A stretch of 64,000 nt of DNA from Limivivens sp034101475 (GTDB lineage Bacteria; Bacillota; Clostridia; Lachnospirales; Lachnospiraceae): positions 1-64,000 of the forward strand of contig JAXEJQ010000007.1 of assembly GCA_034101475.1 (NCBI GenBank), read 5' to 3'. The notes beneath the pieces are model-generated. The model ran no database searches. It saw only the letters and a program-made list of their open reading frames with translations, and was not told where the DNA came from. Below are positions 42,434 through 51,655 of this stretch, in pieces. A program made the position numbers and the translations under genes. Numbering within the stretch: position 1 is the first letter of the stretch; every line of letters starts with the position of its first letter.

Positions 42434-42907
42434 TTATTCCTCTTCCTCTTCGGATCCGTCAAAGAGCTCACCCTCCACATGGGTGACAAACATAATGCCG
42501 TCCAGATGTTCACATTCATGGCAGATCGCCCGGGCCAGAAGCTCCGTTCCCTCCAGAATGTACTCTTCCATATTTTCATTCAGGGCTTTTACCTTTACAT
42601 AATTCGGCCTGGTCACCTGACCATACTGGCCCGGAAGGCTTAAGCATCCCTCATTCCCGGTCTGTTCTCCGGAAGTTTCCAGAATTTCCGGATTGATCAG
42701 CACATGAGGGGTACCATCGGTGTCAATCACACAGAGCCTTTTCAGAATCCCTACCTGGGAAGCCGCCAGGCCAACGCCGCAGCCATCGTACATGGTATCA
42801 AACATATCGCCGATCAGCTCCTTCAGCCGCGGAGTCATCTTTTCCACCGGTCTGCATTTTTTCTCCAAAACCGCATCACCCATAATTCTGATTTTTCTCA
42901 AAGCCAT
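42434..42907 (-). CDS. def: Peptide deformylase
   Basis: Metal-dependent removal of N-formyl groups from new proteins. It has 157 residues. The three motifs are GVGLAASQVG (near 45), EGCLSLPG (near 90, metal Cys) and HECEHLDG (near 132, metal His pair and catalytic Glu). The third motif usually reads HExDHL; the Asp is Glu here. I chose ATG 42907 with GGAGG seven bases upstream; the open frame to 42985 overlaps priA and is not conserved. Confidence 0.95.
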   Translation of the reverse strand: MALRKIRIMGDAVLEKKCRPVEKMTPRLKELIGDMFDTMYDGCGVGLAASQVGILKRLCVIDTDGTPHVLINPEILETSGEQTGNEGCLSLPGQYGQVTRPNYVKVKALNENMEEYILEGTELLARAICHECEHLDGIMFVTHVEGELFDGSEEEEE

Positions 42908-42991
42908 ATTTTTTCCTCCATCTTTTCTGCTGTAAAGTTTCTTCTGTATTCCCGCCCGGGGGCCTGTCATCCTGTTCAGAAGCACAATGTG

Positions 42992-45211
42992 TCAGCATCG
43001 TTCAAACTGCACCGTAATCTTCTGAAATCCTTCGTTAATCTCCATATACTGCTCCGCCTTTGCCTTCAGCATGGTCAGAACCCGTTCCTCTTCCTGTTTG
43101 ACATAGATGACCTTCCGGTAAACATCGTTGATCTTCGCCACATTTTCGTCTGCGGGGCCAATGATTCCCGCCTGATACCTGCCCGCCAGGCGGTCCAGAA
43201 ATTTTTTCAGGTAATTCATGGCCAGCTCCAGATAATCCTCTTCCCCGCAGCTTCCGTGAATCGCCATCATGGATCCTGCCGGCGGATAACCGGAAATTTT
43301 CCGGTACAGGATTTCCTGCTGATAAAAACTTTCATAATCCTGCCGGACCGCCGCCTGGATACTGTAATGCTCCGGGTCATAGGTCTGGATCACAACCTTT
43401 CCGGGCTCCTTTCCCCTGCCGGCTCTGCCGGCCGCCTGGGTCAGAAGCTGAAAGGTCCGCTCTGCCGCCCGGTAATCACTGGCATGCAGAGACATATCCG
43501 CCGCCAGAATCCCTACCAGTGTCACCCCCGGAAAATCATGACCCTTTACGATCATCTGGGTGCCGATCAGAATATCTGCCTCCCGGTCTGCAAAGGCCGA
43601 AAGGATTTTTTCGTGTCCATCCTTCTCTCTGGTGGTATCCAGATCCATCCGCAGAATCCGCGCCTGGGGAAATTCCCGCTGCACCAGTTCCTCTGCCTGC
43701 TGTGTGCCGATCCCGAAGCTCCGCAGAAATCCGGATCCGCAGGAGGGACAGCAGCCCGGATTGTCCGTCTCGTAGCCGCAGTAATGGCAGACCAGACGGC
43801 CATTCCGGTGAAGAGACAGCGACACATCACAGTGGGGACATTTGATCACGGTTCCGCAGGAACGGCAGGACAGAAATCCCGCATACCCCCGCCGGTTCAG
43901 AAACAGCATGATCTGCTGCTTTTTCCCCAGGGCCTCCGCCATCTCTTCCTTCAGCCTTTCGCTCAGGATGGAACGGTTCCCCCTGGCAAGCTCCGTCCTC
44001 AAATCAGCCATCAGAACGGTGGGGAGGCTTCGTTTTTCTACTCTTTCCTCTATGGTAAACAGCGTATAAACACCGTTTTTTGCTTTGTAATAGGCTTCCA
44101 GGGAGGGTGTTGCGCTTCCCATGACCACCCTGGCTCCTTCCAGTTCTCCCCGTTTCACAGCGACCTCTCTCGCCAGATAGCGCGGAACGGTTTCACTTTT
44201 ATAGGAGGTTTCATGCTCCTCATCCACAATGATAATTCCCAGATTGGGAAAGGGGGCGAACAAGGCAGACCGGGGGCCGATGATCACATCGATCAGTCCC
44301 TTCCTCGCCCGCTCGTACTGGTCATAGCGTTCCCCTTTTGACAGTCTGGAATTCAAAATGGAAATTCTCGCCCCGAATCTCCGGTAAAACCGGATCACCG
44401 TCTGGTAGGTCAGGGCAATCTCCGGAATCAGTACAATGGCCTGCTGCCCTTTCTCAATGGCATGGGCAATCAGCTCCATATAAATCTCGGTTTTGCCGCA
44501 GCCGGTGACCCCATGAATCAGATAAGGCCTGGCCTGGGGATCATCCCACCGGCTCACAACGGCATCCACCACCGCCTGCTGCGCCCGGTTTAATACCAGC
44601 CGCGGACCGGTACCTCCTTCCAGATGGATGGGATTGCGGTAAACCTGCACGGTCTCCCGCCGGATGAGTCCCATTTCCTCCAGCGCCCGAATCACCGGCG
44701 CCGTAATATTCAGCTTTTTCGTCACCAGCTCCATGGGCAGCTCCCGCTCCGCCAGCAGAGCCTCCAGAAGCCTGGCCCTGGCCAGCTGATGCTTCTTCTG
44801 AAACAGGGAGAGCTTTTCTGCGGCCTCTTCCGCAGAGGCCGTCAGAACCAGGCTCGTCTTCGCCTTCGCTTTTTCCTTCTTTTTCACCGGAATGACCGTT
44901 TTCAGAGCCTGAATCATGGTAGAGCCATAATATTCCCGGATCCAGGAAGCCAGTGCAATCAGCCTGGACTCCACGCCCACCCCCTCTGTGGACAGCTCCA
45001 GAATCTCCTTGATCCGGCCGGGATCGATCTCCGGCCGGTCTGTCAGTTCCGTAATGTAGCCCAGAATCTGACGTCCGCCTTTCCCGAAGGGAATTTTCAC
45101 CACCATTCCGGGCTCAGCTTGCGCCTGAAGCCCTTCCGGAATCCGGTACTGAAAGGTCCGGTCCAGACTTTCCTGGGTAATATCTACAATCACATTCGCG
45201 TACAGGGCCAC
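42992..45211 (-). CDS. priA: Primosomal protein N', replication restart helicase PriA
   Basis: Superfamily 2 DNA helicase that reloads the replisome at stalled forks. It has 739 residues: an N-terminal 3' DNA-binding domain (1-105), a winged-helix region, and a helicase core with Walker A GVTGCGKTEIYM near 238 and DEEH near 333. A zinc-binding segment follows with cysteines in CRSCGTVIKCPHCD and CHYCGYETDNPGCCPSCG (about 445-490). The start is GTG 45211, five bases after GGAGG. It is 32 bases downstream of murE. Confidence 0.96.
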   Translation of the reverse strand: MALYANVIVDITQESLDRTFQYRIPEGLQAQAEPGMVVKIPFGKGGRQILGYITELTDRPEIDPGRIKEILELSTEGVGVESRLIALASWIREYYGSTMIQALKTVIPVKKKEKAKAKTSLVLTASAEEAAEKLSLFQKKHQLARARLLEALLAERELPMELVTKKLNITAPVIRALEEMGLIRRETVQVYRNPIHLEGGTGPRLVLNRAQQAVVDAVVSRWDDPQARPYLIHGVTGCGKTEIYMELIAHAIEKGQQAIVLIPEIALTYQTVIRFYRRFGARISILNSRLSKGERYDQYERARKGLIDVIIGPRSALFAPFPNLGIIIVDEEHETSYKSETVPRYLAREVAVKRGELEGARVVMGSATPSLEAYYKAKNGVYTLFTIEERVEKRSLPTVLMADLRTELARGNRSILSERLKEEMAEALGKKQQIMLFLNRRGYAGFLSCRSCGTVIKCPHCDVSLSLHRNGRLVCHYCGYETDNPGCCPSCGSGFLRSFGIGTQQAEELVQREFPQARILRMDLDTTREKDGHEKILSAFADREADILIGTQMIVKGHDFPGVTLVGILAADMSLHASDYRAAERTFQLLTQAAGRAGRGKEPGKVVIQTYDPEHYSIQAAVRQDYESFYQQEILYRKISGYPPAGSMMAIHGSCGEEDYLELAMNYLKKFLDRLAGRYQAGIIGPADENVAKINDVYRKVIYVKQEEERVLTMLKAKAEQYMEINEGFQKITVQFERC

Positions 45212-45242
45212 TTACTCCTCCCTTTCTTTCCGGCCTGTTTTC

Positions 45243-46724
45243 TCATTTCCGGCAGGCCGCCCGCTTCTGATCCTCTTCCAGGATCTCCCGGATCAGCTCC
45301 CGCTCATCCATATGATACTTGACGCCTTTAATCTCCTGATAGTCCTCATGACCCTTGCCTGCCAGTACAATCACATCACCGGGCTGTCCGTGATGGATAG
45401 CATAGGCAATAGCCTCCTTCCGGTCCACGATCTTGATGTATTTTCCATCCGTTTCCTTCATTCCCTGCTCGATATCCTCCAGAATGGCCTCCGGCTCCTC
45501 AAACCGGGGATTATCCGAGGTAATAATGGTGAAATCCGCAAGTCTTCCGGACACATGGGCCATTTCATACCTGCGGTCCTTCGAGCGGTTTCCGCCGCAG
45601 CCGAAGAGGCAGACCAGCCTGCCCGGCTGGTACTCCCGCAGAGTCGTCAGCAAACTCTCCAGGCTCATGGCATTGTGAGCATAATCAATCATCAGCGTAA
45701 ATTCGTCGGATACCCTGACCATCTCAATCCGGCCCTTCACCTTTGCCGTCCTCAGTGCCGCCAGAATGTTCTCTCTGTCAACGCCGAAATGGCGGCAGAT
45801 GGCAATGGCCGTCAGAGAATTATACACGCTGAATTTCCCCGGAATGTCGATCTCCACATCCAGTTCCAGAAGTCCCTCTGTCCGGTAGGCGATCCCCAGA
45901 TAACCCGGCCTGGATACCAGCTTCGTGTCCACTGCACGCAGATCTGCCTTCTCCGAAAAGCCAAAGGTCTCGATCTCACAGGTATGTCCCTCCAGAACCG
46001 CCTCCAGATGCTCGTCATCAGCATTGACAATCCCCAGGCGGCACTGTTTGAACAGCATGCCCTTGCACCGGACATATTCCTCAAAGCTCTGATGCTCCGC
46101 CGGGCCGATATGATCCACGCCCAGGTTTGTGAAAATGCCGATTTCAAACAGAAACCCTGCGGTGCGGTGCAGCATCAGCCCCTGGGAGGACACCTCCATC
46201 ACCACACAGTCGCAGCCTTCCTCTGCCATCCGGCTGAAGTATTCCTGCACCAGCAGGGATTCCGGAGTGGTATTATTGGCCGGAATATGTGTCTCTCCGA
46301 TAATCACTTCAATGGTCCCGATCAGTCCGACCTTATGGCCTGCAGACTCCAGAATGGATTTCACCATATACGTAGTCGTCGTTTTGCCCTTGGTTCCGGT
46401 GATACCGATTACTTTCAGCTTTTCAGCCGGATAACCGTACCAGGCCGCCGCAATCAGTGCCATGGCATAGCGGCTGTCCGCCACCTGAATCACCGTAACC
46501 CCCGCCGGAACCTCCACCGGATCCTGAACCACCAAAACCCCTGCGCCCTTCCCGGCAACCTCCTTTGCATAGGAATGTCCGTCCCGCACAGCTCCTTTAA
46601 TGCAGAAAAAAAGAGCGCCGGGGACAACCTTCCGGGAATCATTGACAATGGCGGATACTTCCACATCGGTATCCCCCTGAACACAGGTATATTCCAATCT
46701 TTCCAGTAAATTTGTCAGTTTCAT
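45243..46724 (-). CDS. murE: UDP-MurNAc-tripeptide synthetase, meso-diaminopimelate type
   Basis: Adds the third amino acid of the peptidoglycan stem. It has 493 residues. The P-loop GTKGKTTTTYMVK is near 112, the carbamylated Lys region is near 220, and the specificity motif DNPRFEEP is near 405. DNPR is the form found in meso-DAP-adding enzymes. I chose ATG 46724 with GGAGG eight bases upstream. It sits outside the dcw cluster, heading a run with priA. Confidence 0.95.
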   Translation of the reverse strand: MKLTNLLERLEYTCVQGDTDVEVSAIVNDSRKVVPGALFFCIKGAVRDGHSYAKEVAGKGAGVLVVQDPVEVPAGVTVIQVADSRYAMALIAAAWYGYPAEKLKVIGITGTKGKTTTTYMVKSILESAGHKVGLIGTIEVIIGETHIPANNTTPESLLVQEYFSRMAEEGCDCVVMEVSSQGLMLHRTAGFLFEIGIFTNLGVDHIGPAEHQSFEEYVRCKGMLFKQCRLGIVNADDEHLEAVLEGHTCEIETFGFSEKADLRAVDTKLVSRPGYLGIAYRTEGLLELDVEIDIPGKFSVYNSLTAIAICRHFGVDRENILAALRTAKVKGRIEMVRVSDEFTLMIDYAHNAMSLESLLTTLREYQPGRLVCLFGCGGNRSKDRRYEMAHVSGRLADFTIITSDNPRFEEPEAILEDIEQGMKETDGKYIKIVDRKEAIAYAIHHGQPGDVIVLAGKGHEDYQEIKGVKYHMDERELIREILEEDQKRAACRK

Positions 46725-46753
46725 AAATTCTGCCTCCAATATTCTTACCCTAT

Positions 46754-46782
46754 AGAATAACATACTTATGAGAACATTTCAA
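46754..46782 (-). promoter_or_regulatory. Promoter of murE
   Basis: On the minus strand: -35 TTGAAA (46782-46777), a 17-base spacer and -10 TATTCT (46759-46754), about 30 bases upstream of the murE start. Confidence 0.6.
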
Positions 46783-46816
46783 CAACTGCGCTTTTCATAT
46801 TTTGGAACTGTTCAGA

Positions 46817-46838
46817 GAAGGCTCATTTGTCGGGCAAC
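46817..46838. repeat. 22-base dispersed repeat, copy 2
   Basis: GAAGGCTCATTTGTCGGGC plus AAC; matches the minus strand of 18101-18122 at 21 of 22 bases. It begins at the stop codon of the dus gene and lies in the dus-murE gap. Confidence 0.55.
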
Positions 46839-47800
46839 TATTTTATCCAGGTAAATCCGGCTCCCGGCACAAGCTCCTGCTCCGAAAACAGGGCTTCCAC
46901 CGCCTCCAGATAGGCCGGCATGCGCTCTGCCTTCCGGATTTTCTTGGCATACTTCCGGTTATCCGAAAACACATGGATGCCGTAGCACCAGTATTCCTTC
47001 ATTTTAAAAAGGGCGTTCTGATCTCCCTGAAAAACCCTCTGATACTCCGCCAGCAGCCTGTCATGAAAATTCCGGAGTTCCTCCTTTTTTAATCCGCCTT
47101 CCCCGCGGATTTCCCGAACCAGTGCCGGATTTCCAAACAGTCCACGGCCCATCATCACGGCCTCCAGCTCCGGAAAATCCTCCAGAAGCTCCCGGTAATC
47201 CCCGGCTGTAAAAATATCTCCGTTATAGCAGACCGGATTTTTGCTGATCCGAACCGCCTCCCGAAAGCATTCCCGATCCGGCGTGTTTTTATAATAATCC
47301 TTCTGGGACCGGGGATGGATAATCAGTTCATGGATGGGATAGCGGTTATATATTTCCATCAATGCGGGAAATTCCCCGGGACTGTCCTTCCCGATCCGGG
47401 TTTTTACGGAAATCTTCATATCCAGCCCCGAAAAAACCTGGTCGAAAAAGGCGTCCAGTTCTTTTGGATTTGCCAGAAATCCGGAGCCCTTTCCCTTGGA
47501 AACCACCGTTCGGGAGGGACATCCCAGATTCAGGTTTACCTCCTGGTAGCCCATTTTCTTCAGTTCCCGTGCCGTTGCCGCAAAGACATCCGCCCGGTTT
47601 GTCAGAATCTGCGGAACCAGCGGAATGTCCCGGTTATTCTCCGGGAGAATATCCCGCAGTTCCTTCGGGTGGAAGCAGACATCCGGACTGGGCGCAATAA
47701 AGGGTGTAAAATATTTATCGATCCGTCCGAAACATTCCTGATACAGATTCCGGTATACATAGCCTGTAATCCCCTCAAGGGGCGCAAAATAAAATTTCAT
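46838..47800 (-). CDS. tRNA-dihydrouridine synthase family protein
   Basis: FMN-dependent enzyme that reduces uridines in tRNA. It has 320 residues forming a TIM barrel. Motifs: the N-terminal FAPLEGITGYVYRNL, NLNLGCPSRTVVSKGKGS with the catalytic Cys (about 94), KTRIG near 130, IHPRSQKDYY near 160 and CYNGDIF and VMMGRGLFGNP for FMN phosphate. It is the shorter DUS subtype found in Clostridia; which uridine it modifies is unknown. I chose ATG 47800 with GGAGAG upstream. It lies 45 bases before the DUF362 stop on the same strand. Confidence 0.9.
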   Translation of the reverse strand: MKFYFAPLEGITGYVYRNLYQECFGRIDKYFTPFIAPSPDVCFHPKELRDILPENNRDIPLVPQILTNRADVFAATARELKKMGYQEVNLNLGCPSRTVVSKGKGSGFLANPKELDAFFDQVFSGLDMKISVKTRIGKDSPGEFPALMEIYNRYPIHELIIHPRSQKDYYKNTPDRECFREAVRISKNPVCYNGDIFTAGDYRELLEDFPELEAVMMGRGLFGNPALVREIRGEGGLKKEELRNFHDRLLAEYQRVFQGDQNALFKMKEYWCYGIHVFSDNRKYAKKIRKAERMPAYLEAVEALFSEQELVPGAGFTWIK

Positions 47801-47845
47801 GTGTACTCTCCGGCCGCGGCTGCAGATCCTCACAGACCGCTTTCT

Positions 47846-49006
47846 TCATCCCGCGGCTCCTCCCTCTGATTCTCTGATATACTTTTTCAGGAAATCATAA
47901 ATTTCCTTCTCCGTGGGCGGACATCCCTTCAGGCTGCAGGCGAACCCCCGGGTACAGTTTCCGATTCCCAGCTTCCCGTTCTGCCCCTGATAGCCCTGGC
48001 CAATGCAGATTTTCGTATCCAGCTTCTCCAGAAGACCTTCCAGACGCAGCTGCTCCAGGGCCGGAATCAGATATCCGTAGCAGGCACTGCAGGAATCCAC
48101 TTCCTCCACGGCGTCCTCCAAAGCCACAATCTTCCGTTCTCTGTGCTGTATTTCCGATGCAAAAAATCCAGCGCCGGATTCCTTACACTGCCCGCATTCT
48201 CCCCCGGCCCTTCGCCGGACCTCTCTGATCACAGCCTGGGACAGATCCGCGCAGCCCACGCCAAGAGCTTCCGCCATCCGGACATAAGGCACATCGTCCA
48301 CTTTGTAATCCAGCATCCTGCACACAAAGGCATCACAGAGCACCGGATCGGCTGCCGCCAGAATCCGGTTCATGACCACCGGATTCCCGCCGTCCTCAAA
48401 ATCCAGATCCCCGCAGATGTTGTCCACCACAATAAAATCCTGGTGAATCCCGGCATTTAAATGGGCGATGGGCTTATGAAGCCCCAGGGAATGAAAACGG
48501 CGTTTCTCCCTGTTTGGAATCAGTCCCTTCATATTCTTCAGAGCACAGGTAATTTTCGTCTGACAGTGCCCCTTTAAAACCGGAACATTGATGAGAAAGT
48601 CCAGATGCTTCACCCGTTCACAGACAGACAGCTCCATGCCGCCACAATCCCGGACTGCTCCCCGATCCTTCTGCATATCCCAGAATTCTGTCTGATACTC
48701 CTGCGCCAGACGATCATAACCACAGACCTGAATGGCTTCCTCCGTCCGTCCTCCGACCCAGGAGCCTTCCAGCATCACCAGATTCCGGCATCCTCTTTCC
48801 CGGAGATATTCCAGAATCCCGGCTACAATTTCCGGATGGGTGGTGGCACCCCAGGAAGCCTCCGAGGCGGACACCAGATTGGGCTTGATGCCGATCAGCC
48901 AGTTCCTGTCCCGGATCCGGCCGATGAGATCCGCCTCCTCCAGAAGCTCCTTTGTCATTTCTTTATAATCCGTACCGCTTATCATCAGCAATTCATTTTT
49001 TTTCAC
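47846..49006 (-). CDS. DUF362 domain protein
   Basis: Not assigned to a known reaction. It has 386 residues. The DUF362 core runs from about 35 to 250 (KPNLVSASEASWGATTHPEIV, VMLEGSWVGGRTEEA, NVPVLKGHCQTKITCALKNMKG, DPVLCDAFVCRMLDY). The C-terminal part carries many cysteines (CGQCKES, DSCSACYG, GNCTRGFACSLKGCPP), suggesting metal or iron-sulfur binding, but not two canonical ferredoxin CxxCxxCxxxC motifs. The start is GTG 49006, ten bases after GGAGG. It may be co-transcribed with the dus gene. Confidence 0.82.
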   Translation of the reverse strand: MKKNELLMISGTDYKEMTKELLEEADLIGRIRDRNWLIGIKPNLVSASEASWGATTHPEIVAGILEYLRERGCRNLVMLEGSWVGGRTEEAIQVCGYDRLAQEYQTEFWDMQKDRGAVRDCGGMELSVCERVKHLDFLINVPVLKGHCQTKITCALKNMKGLIPNREKRRFHSLGLHKPIAHLNAGIHQDFIVVDNICGDLDFEDGGNPVVMNRILAAADPVLCDAFVCRMLDYKVDDVPYVRMAEALGVGCADLSQAVIREVRRRAGGECGQCKESGAGFFASEIQHRERKIVALEDAVEEVDSCSACYGYLIPALEQLRLEGLLEKLDTKICIGQGYQGQNGKLGIGNCTRGFACSLKGCPPTEKEIYDFLKKYIRESEGGAAG

Positions 49007-49066
49007 GTTCTGTTATCCTCCTCCGGCCTTTGCCCTCCATCTGCCGTTTTCTCTCCCAAGACAGCG

Positions 49067-49090
49067 AAACGCCAGCCTGCGCTGACGTTT
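49067..49090. terminator. Hairpin downstream of ridA
   Basis: Inverted repeat AAACGCCAGC (49067-49076) and GCTGACGTTT (49081-49090) with one mismatch and a 4-base loop. It sits 10 bases after the ridA stop but has no clear T-run on the minus strand, so termination strength is doubtful. Confidence 0.4.
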
Positions 49091-49099
49091 CAATTTTGA

Positions 49100-49474
49100 T
49101 TATACGGTTGCGATCAGTTCCACTTCACACAGTACATTCTTCGGTAAAGTCTTCACTGCCACACAGGAACGTGCCGGCTTGGATACAAAGTATTTCGCAT
49201 ACACCTCATTGAAAGCCGCGAAATCACCCATATCTGCCAGGAAGCAGGTGGTCTTTACCACATTTTCAAATCCGGTTCCCGCTGCTTCCAGAACAGCGCC
49301 CAGATTCTGGCATACCCGCTCTGCCTGTGCGCGGATATCTCCGTTCACCAGCTCCCCGGTTGCCGGATCCAGCGGAATCTGGCCGGAAGAATAAAGAAGA
49401 TTTCCGGCTACCATTGCCTGAGAATAGGGGCCGATGGCGCCAGGCGCTTTTTCCGTTGCGATTATTTTGTTCAT
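49100..49474 (-). CDS. ridA: RidA family 2-iminobutanoate/2-iminopropanoate deaminase
   Basis: Hydrolyses reactive enamine/imine intermediates released by PLP enzymes. It has 124 residues, forming trimers in this family. The conserved Arg (PARSCVAV, about 103) and the C-terminal Glu (LCEVELIA, about 119) needed for deaminase activity are both present, as are the early GPYSQA and SGQIPLDP blocks. I chose ATG 49474 with AAAGGAGG nine bases upstream. It stands alone between the DUF362 gene and ldhA. Confidence 0.93.
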   Translation of the reverse strand: MNKIIATEKAPGAIGPYSQAMVAGNLLYSSGQIPLDPATGELVNGDIRAQAERVCQNLGAVLEAAGTGFENVVKTTCFLADMGDFAAFNEVYAKYFVSKPARSCVAVKTLPKNVLCEVELIATV

Positions 49475-49552
49475 ATCAGAAGTCCTCCTTTGCACCTGTT
49501 TTTTCCACAGATTACTTTAGCACGTTCCGAAAAAAGTTGCAAGATGACGGGA

Positions 49553-50539
49553 CTATTTTACTTCATTCAGGCTCTCCCCGCCTTTTAAGAATGTCATGGC
49601 ATTTTCCAGCGTTGTCCGGCTGATGGCTCCCAGGGCTTCCTCCGTGAAAAATCCCTGATGAGAGGTAATCATGACATTGGGGAAGGACAGCAGTCTCGCT
49701 GTGGTGGAGTGCTCCATGATCTCCGCCGAACGATCCTCAAACACATTCTTCGTCTCTTCTTCATAAACATCCAGGCCCACGGCAAAGAATTTCCGCGCGC
49801 GGATCCCTTCAATCAGGTCATCCGTCTTCACCAGACCGCCTCTGGAGGTATTGACCAGAATCACGCCGTCCTTCATTTTGGCAATGGTTTCCCGGTTGAT
49901 CAGATGATAGGTGCTGTCCATCAACGGGCAGTGAAGGGAAATCAGATCACTCTGCGCCAGCAGTTCCTCAAAGCTGACGTACTCCACAAAATCCAGTTCC
50001 GGATTCGGATAAACATCGTAGGCAATGACCTTCATCCCGAAACCGCGGCAGATTCTCGCCATGGCAGCGCCGATCTTTCCGGTTCCCACAATTCCGGCCA
50101 CTTTCTGATAGAAATTATAGCCCATAAGCCCGTTCAGGCTGAAATCATTTTCCCGCACTTTTACATAGGCCTTGTGCAGATGACGGTTGGCTGCCAGTGC
50201 CAGCGCCATGGCATGCTCCGCAACAGCCTCCGGTGAATAGCCCGGCACACGCAGAACGCGAATCCCGTATTCCTTACATTTTACAATATCTACATTATTA
50301 AATCCTGCACAGCGCAGCAGAATCAGCCGGATCCCTGCCTGATTCAGAACCTCAATTGTTTCCGTCCCGATATCGGAGCTTACAAATGCGCAGACGGCGT
50401 CGTATCCCTTTGCCAGGCGGGCTGTATGAGGCTCCAGGTCTGATTCCAGGTAATCCAGTTCAATTTCCGGAAAAGCGGTAATCTGTTTTTCAAAAGATTC
50501 TTTGTCATATGCTTTGGTGTCATAAAATAAGATTTTCAT
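49553..50539 (-). CDS. ldhA: D-lactate dehydrogenase (D-2-hydroxyacid dehydrogenase family)
   Basis: NADH-dependent reduction of pyruvate to D-lactate, a fermentation end-reaction. It has 328 residues. The Rossmann loop GIVGTGKIGAAMA is near 147. The catalytic Arg is in VNTSRGGLV (about 231), Glu in YEEET (about 260) and His in TSHQGFFTEEAL (about 292); the His followed by QGF is the LdhA form. ATG 50539 has AAAGGA upstream. A Rex-like operator and a promoter lie just upstream, supporting the redox role. Confidence 0.92.
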   Translation of the reverse strand: MKILFYDTKAYDKESFEKQITAFPEIELDYLESDLEPHTARLAKGYDAVCAFVSSDIGTETIEVLNQAGIRLILLRCAGFNNVDIVKCKEYGIRVLRVPGYSPEAVAEHAMALALAANRHLHKAYVKVRENDFSLNGLMGYNFYQKVAGIVGTGKIGAAMARICRGFGMKVIAYDVYPNPELDFVEYVSFEELLAQSDLISLHCPLMDSTYHLINRETIAKMKDGVILVNTSRGGLVKTDDLIEGIRARKFFAVGLDVYEEETKNVFEDRSAEIMEHSTTARLLSFPNVMITSHQGFFTEEALGAISRTTLENAMTFLKGGESLNEVK

Positions 50540-50597
50540 ATTCGCTGTCGTCCTTTCTGGCTGCTTGGTGCTGACGCACATTTCTTTTTACGGCCCT

Positions 50598-50626
50598 ATC
50601 TTATCATTGATTTTCCGAAATTGCAA
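50598..50626 (-). promoter_or_regulatory. Candidate promoter of ldhA
   Basis: On the minus strand: -35 TTGCAA (50626-50621), a 17-base spacer and -10 TAAGAT (50603-50598), about 60 bases upstream of the ldhA start. Both boxes are four-of-six matches. Confidence 0.5.
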
Positions 50627-50633
50627 TCCTTTT

Positions 50634-50651
50634 TTGTTATTTTTTTAACAA
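50634..50651. promoter_or_regulatory. Rex-like redox operator upstream of ldhA
   Basis: TTGTTATTTTTTTAACAA is an inverted repeat with TTGTTA and TAACAA arms and a 6-base centre. It matches the clostridial Rex consensus TTGTTAA-N4-TTAACAA at all but one fixed position. It lies 7 bases upstream of the predicted -35 of ldhA. Rex senses the NADH/NAD+ ratio and controls fermentation genes. Confidence 0.65.
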
Positions 50652-50707
50652 TTCCAGGATTTACCGTACCGCGCCGCCTGGCAGTCCAAAAAAAGAGGCC
50701 ATCCCTT

Positions 50708-51604
50708 TTATGCCTTTTTCTTCTCCGGAAGCTGTACCAGGATCACTGCCAGGAACACCAGCACACATCCCAGAATTTCCCGACCGCTTAAGGTCTGACC
50801 CAGAATCACCCAGCCGGCCAGCACACTGAATACGGACTCCAGGCTCAGAAGCAGAGATGCAATGGTCGGATCGTAATTCTTCTGTCCCACAATCTGAAGG
50901 GTGTAGGCCACGACGCAGGAAAGAACCCCGGCATACAGAATGGGAATCTTTGCCGCCAGGATCGCGGAAAGCGACGGCTCCTCAAAGAGAAGCATGGGAA
51001 TCCCGCAGAGAATCCCCGCAACCAGAAACTGAATGCAGGACATTTTCACCCCATCCACCTTCGGCGAAAAGTGATCAATGACCAGAATATGAATGGAAAA
51101 AACAAAGGCGCAGGCCAGCACATAGCTGTCGCCCACACTGAAGCTCAGAGAATCCGTCATACACAGGAAATACAGCCCCAGCACCGCCAGCACCACACTG
51201 CCCCAGATCAGGAGCCTGGGTCTGCGCTTCAGGAAAATACCCATCAGCGGCACAATTACAATATAAAGGGCTGTAATAAATCCGGCCTTTCCCACGGTGG
51301 TATAGGAAATTCCGATCTGCTGAAGACTGCTGGCCACAGCCAGAGCAGTTCCGCAGCAAATGCCGCCAATCACCAGATCCTTTGTGGTTCCGGTGGGCTT
51401 TTCTTCCTCCGGCTCCGGCGATTTCTTTTTCAGATATCCCAGAAATGAAATGCAGGGAATCAAAAACAGACTGCCGATCAGATTCCGTACACAGTTAAAG
51501 GTAAAGGGACCTACATAATCCATCCCCACACTCTGGGCTACAAAGGCAACGCCCCAGATAAACGCCGTTAACAGCAGCATGACTGTATTTTTTGTCTTAT
51601 TCAT
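50708..51604 (-). CDS. EamA/DMT family transporter
   Basis: Drug/metabolite transporter superfamily member of 298 residues, with ten predicted membrane segments in two EamA repeats (about 5-140 and 150-290). Each repeat ends with a hydrophobic pair (for example ILAAKIPILYAGVLSCVVAYTL, then GWVILGQTLSGREILGCVLVFLAVILV). The central basic loop KKKSPEPEEEKP separates segments two and three. Its substrate is not predictable; family members export amino acids or metabolites. ATG 51604. It lies 52 bases downstream of the selenium operon and may be read from it. Confidence 0.9.
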   Translation of the reverse strand: MNKTKNTVMLLLTAFIWGVAFVAQSVGMDYVGPFTFNCVRNLIGSLFLIPCISFLGYLKKKSPEPEEEKPTGTTKDLVIGGICCGTALAVASSLQQIGISYTTVGKAGFITALYIVIVPLMGIFLKRRPRLLIWGSVVLAVLGLYFLCMTDSLSFSVGDSYVLACAFVFSIHILVIDHFSPKVDGVKMSCIQFLVAGILCGIPMLLFEEPSLSAILAAKIPILYAGVLSCVVAYTLQIVGQKNYDPTIASLLLSLESVFSVLAGWVILGQTLSGREILGCVLVFLAVILVQLPEKKKA

Positions 51605-51655
51605 GATGTCTTATTCCTCTCTTGTCTTTTTTCCGATTTTTGGAAGACCGGCTTT

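Noticed and set aside
42704..44341. 545-residue open frame on the plus strand
   Set aside because: It lies wholly antisense to priA and def, has no ribosome binding site and no recognisable motif. The long frame follows from codon bias of the real gene on the other strand.
45312..46709. 465-residue open frame on the plus strand
   Set aside because: Antisense to murE, which has every Mur-ligase motif; no ribosome binding site.
50689..50706. Terminator after the EamA transporter gene
   Set aside because: Only a 3-5 bp bulged stem (AAAGG with CCTCTTT) precedes the T-run; too weak to list as a feature.
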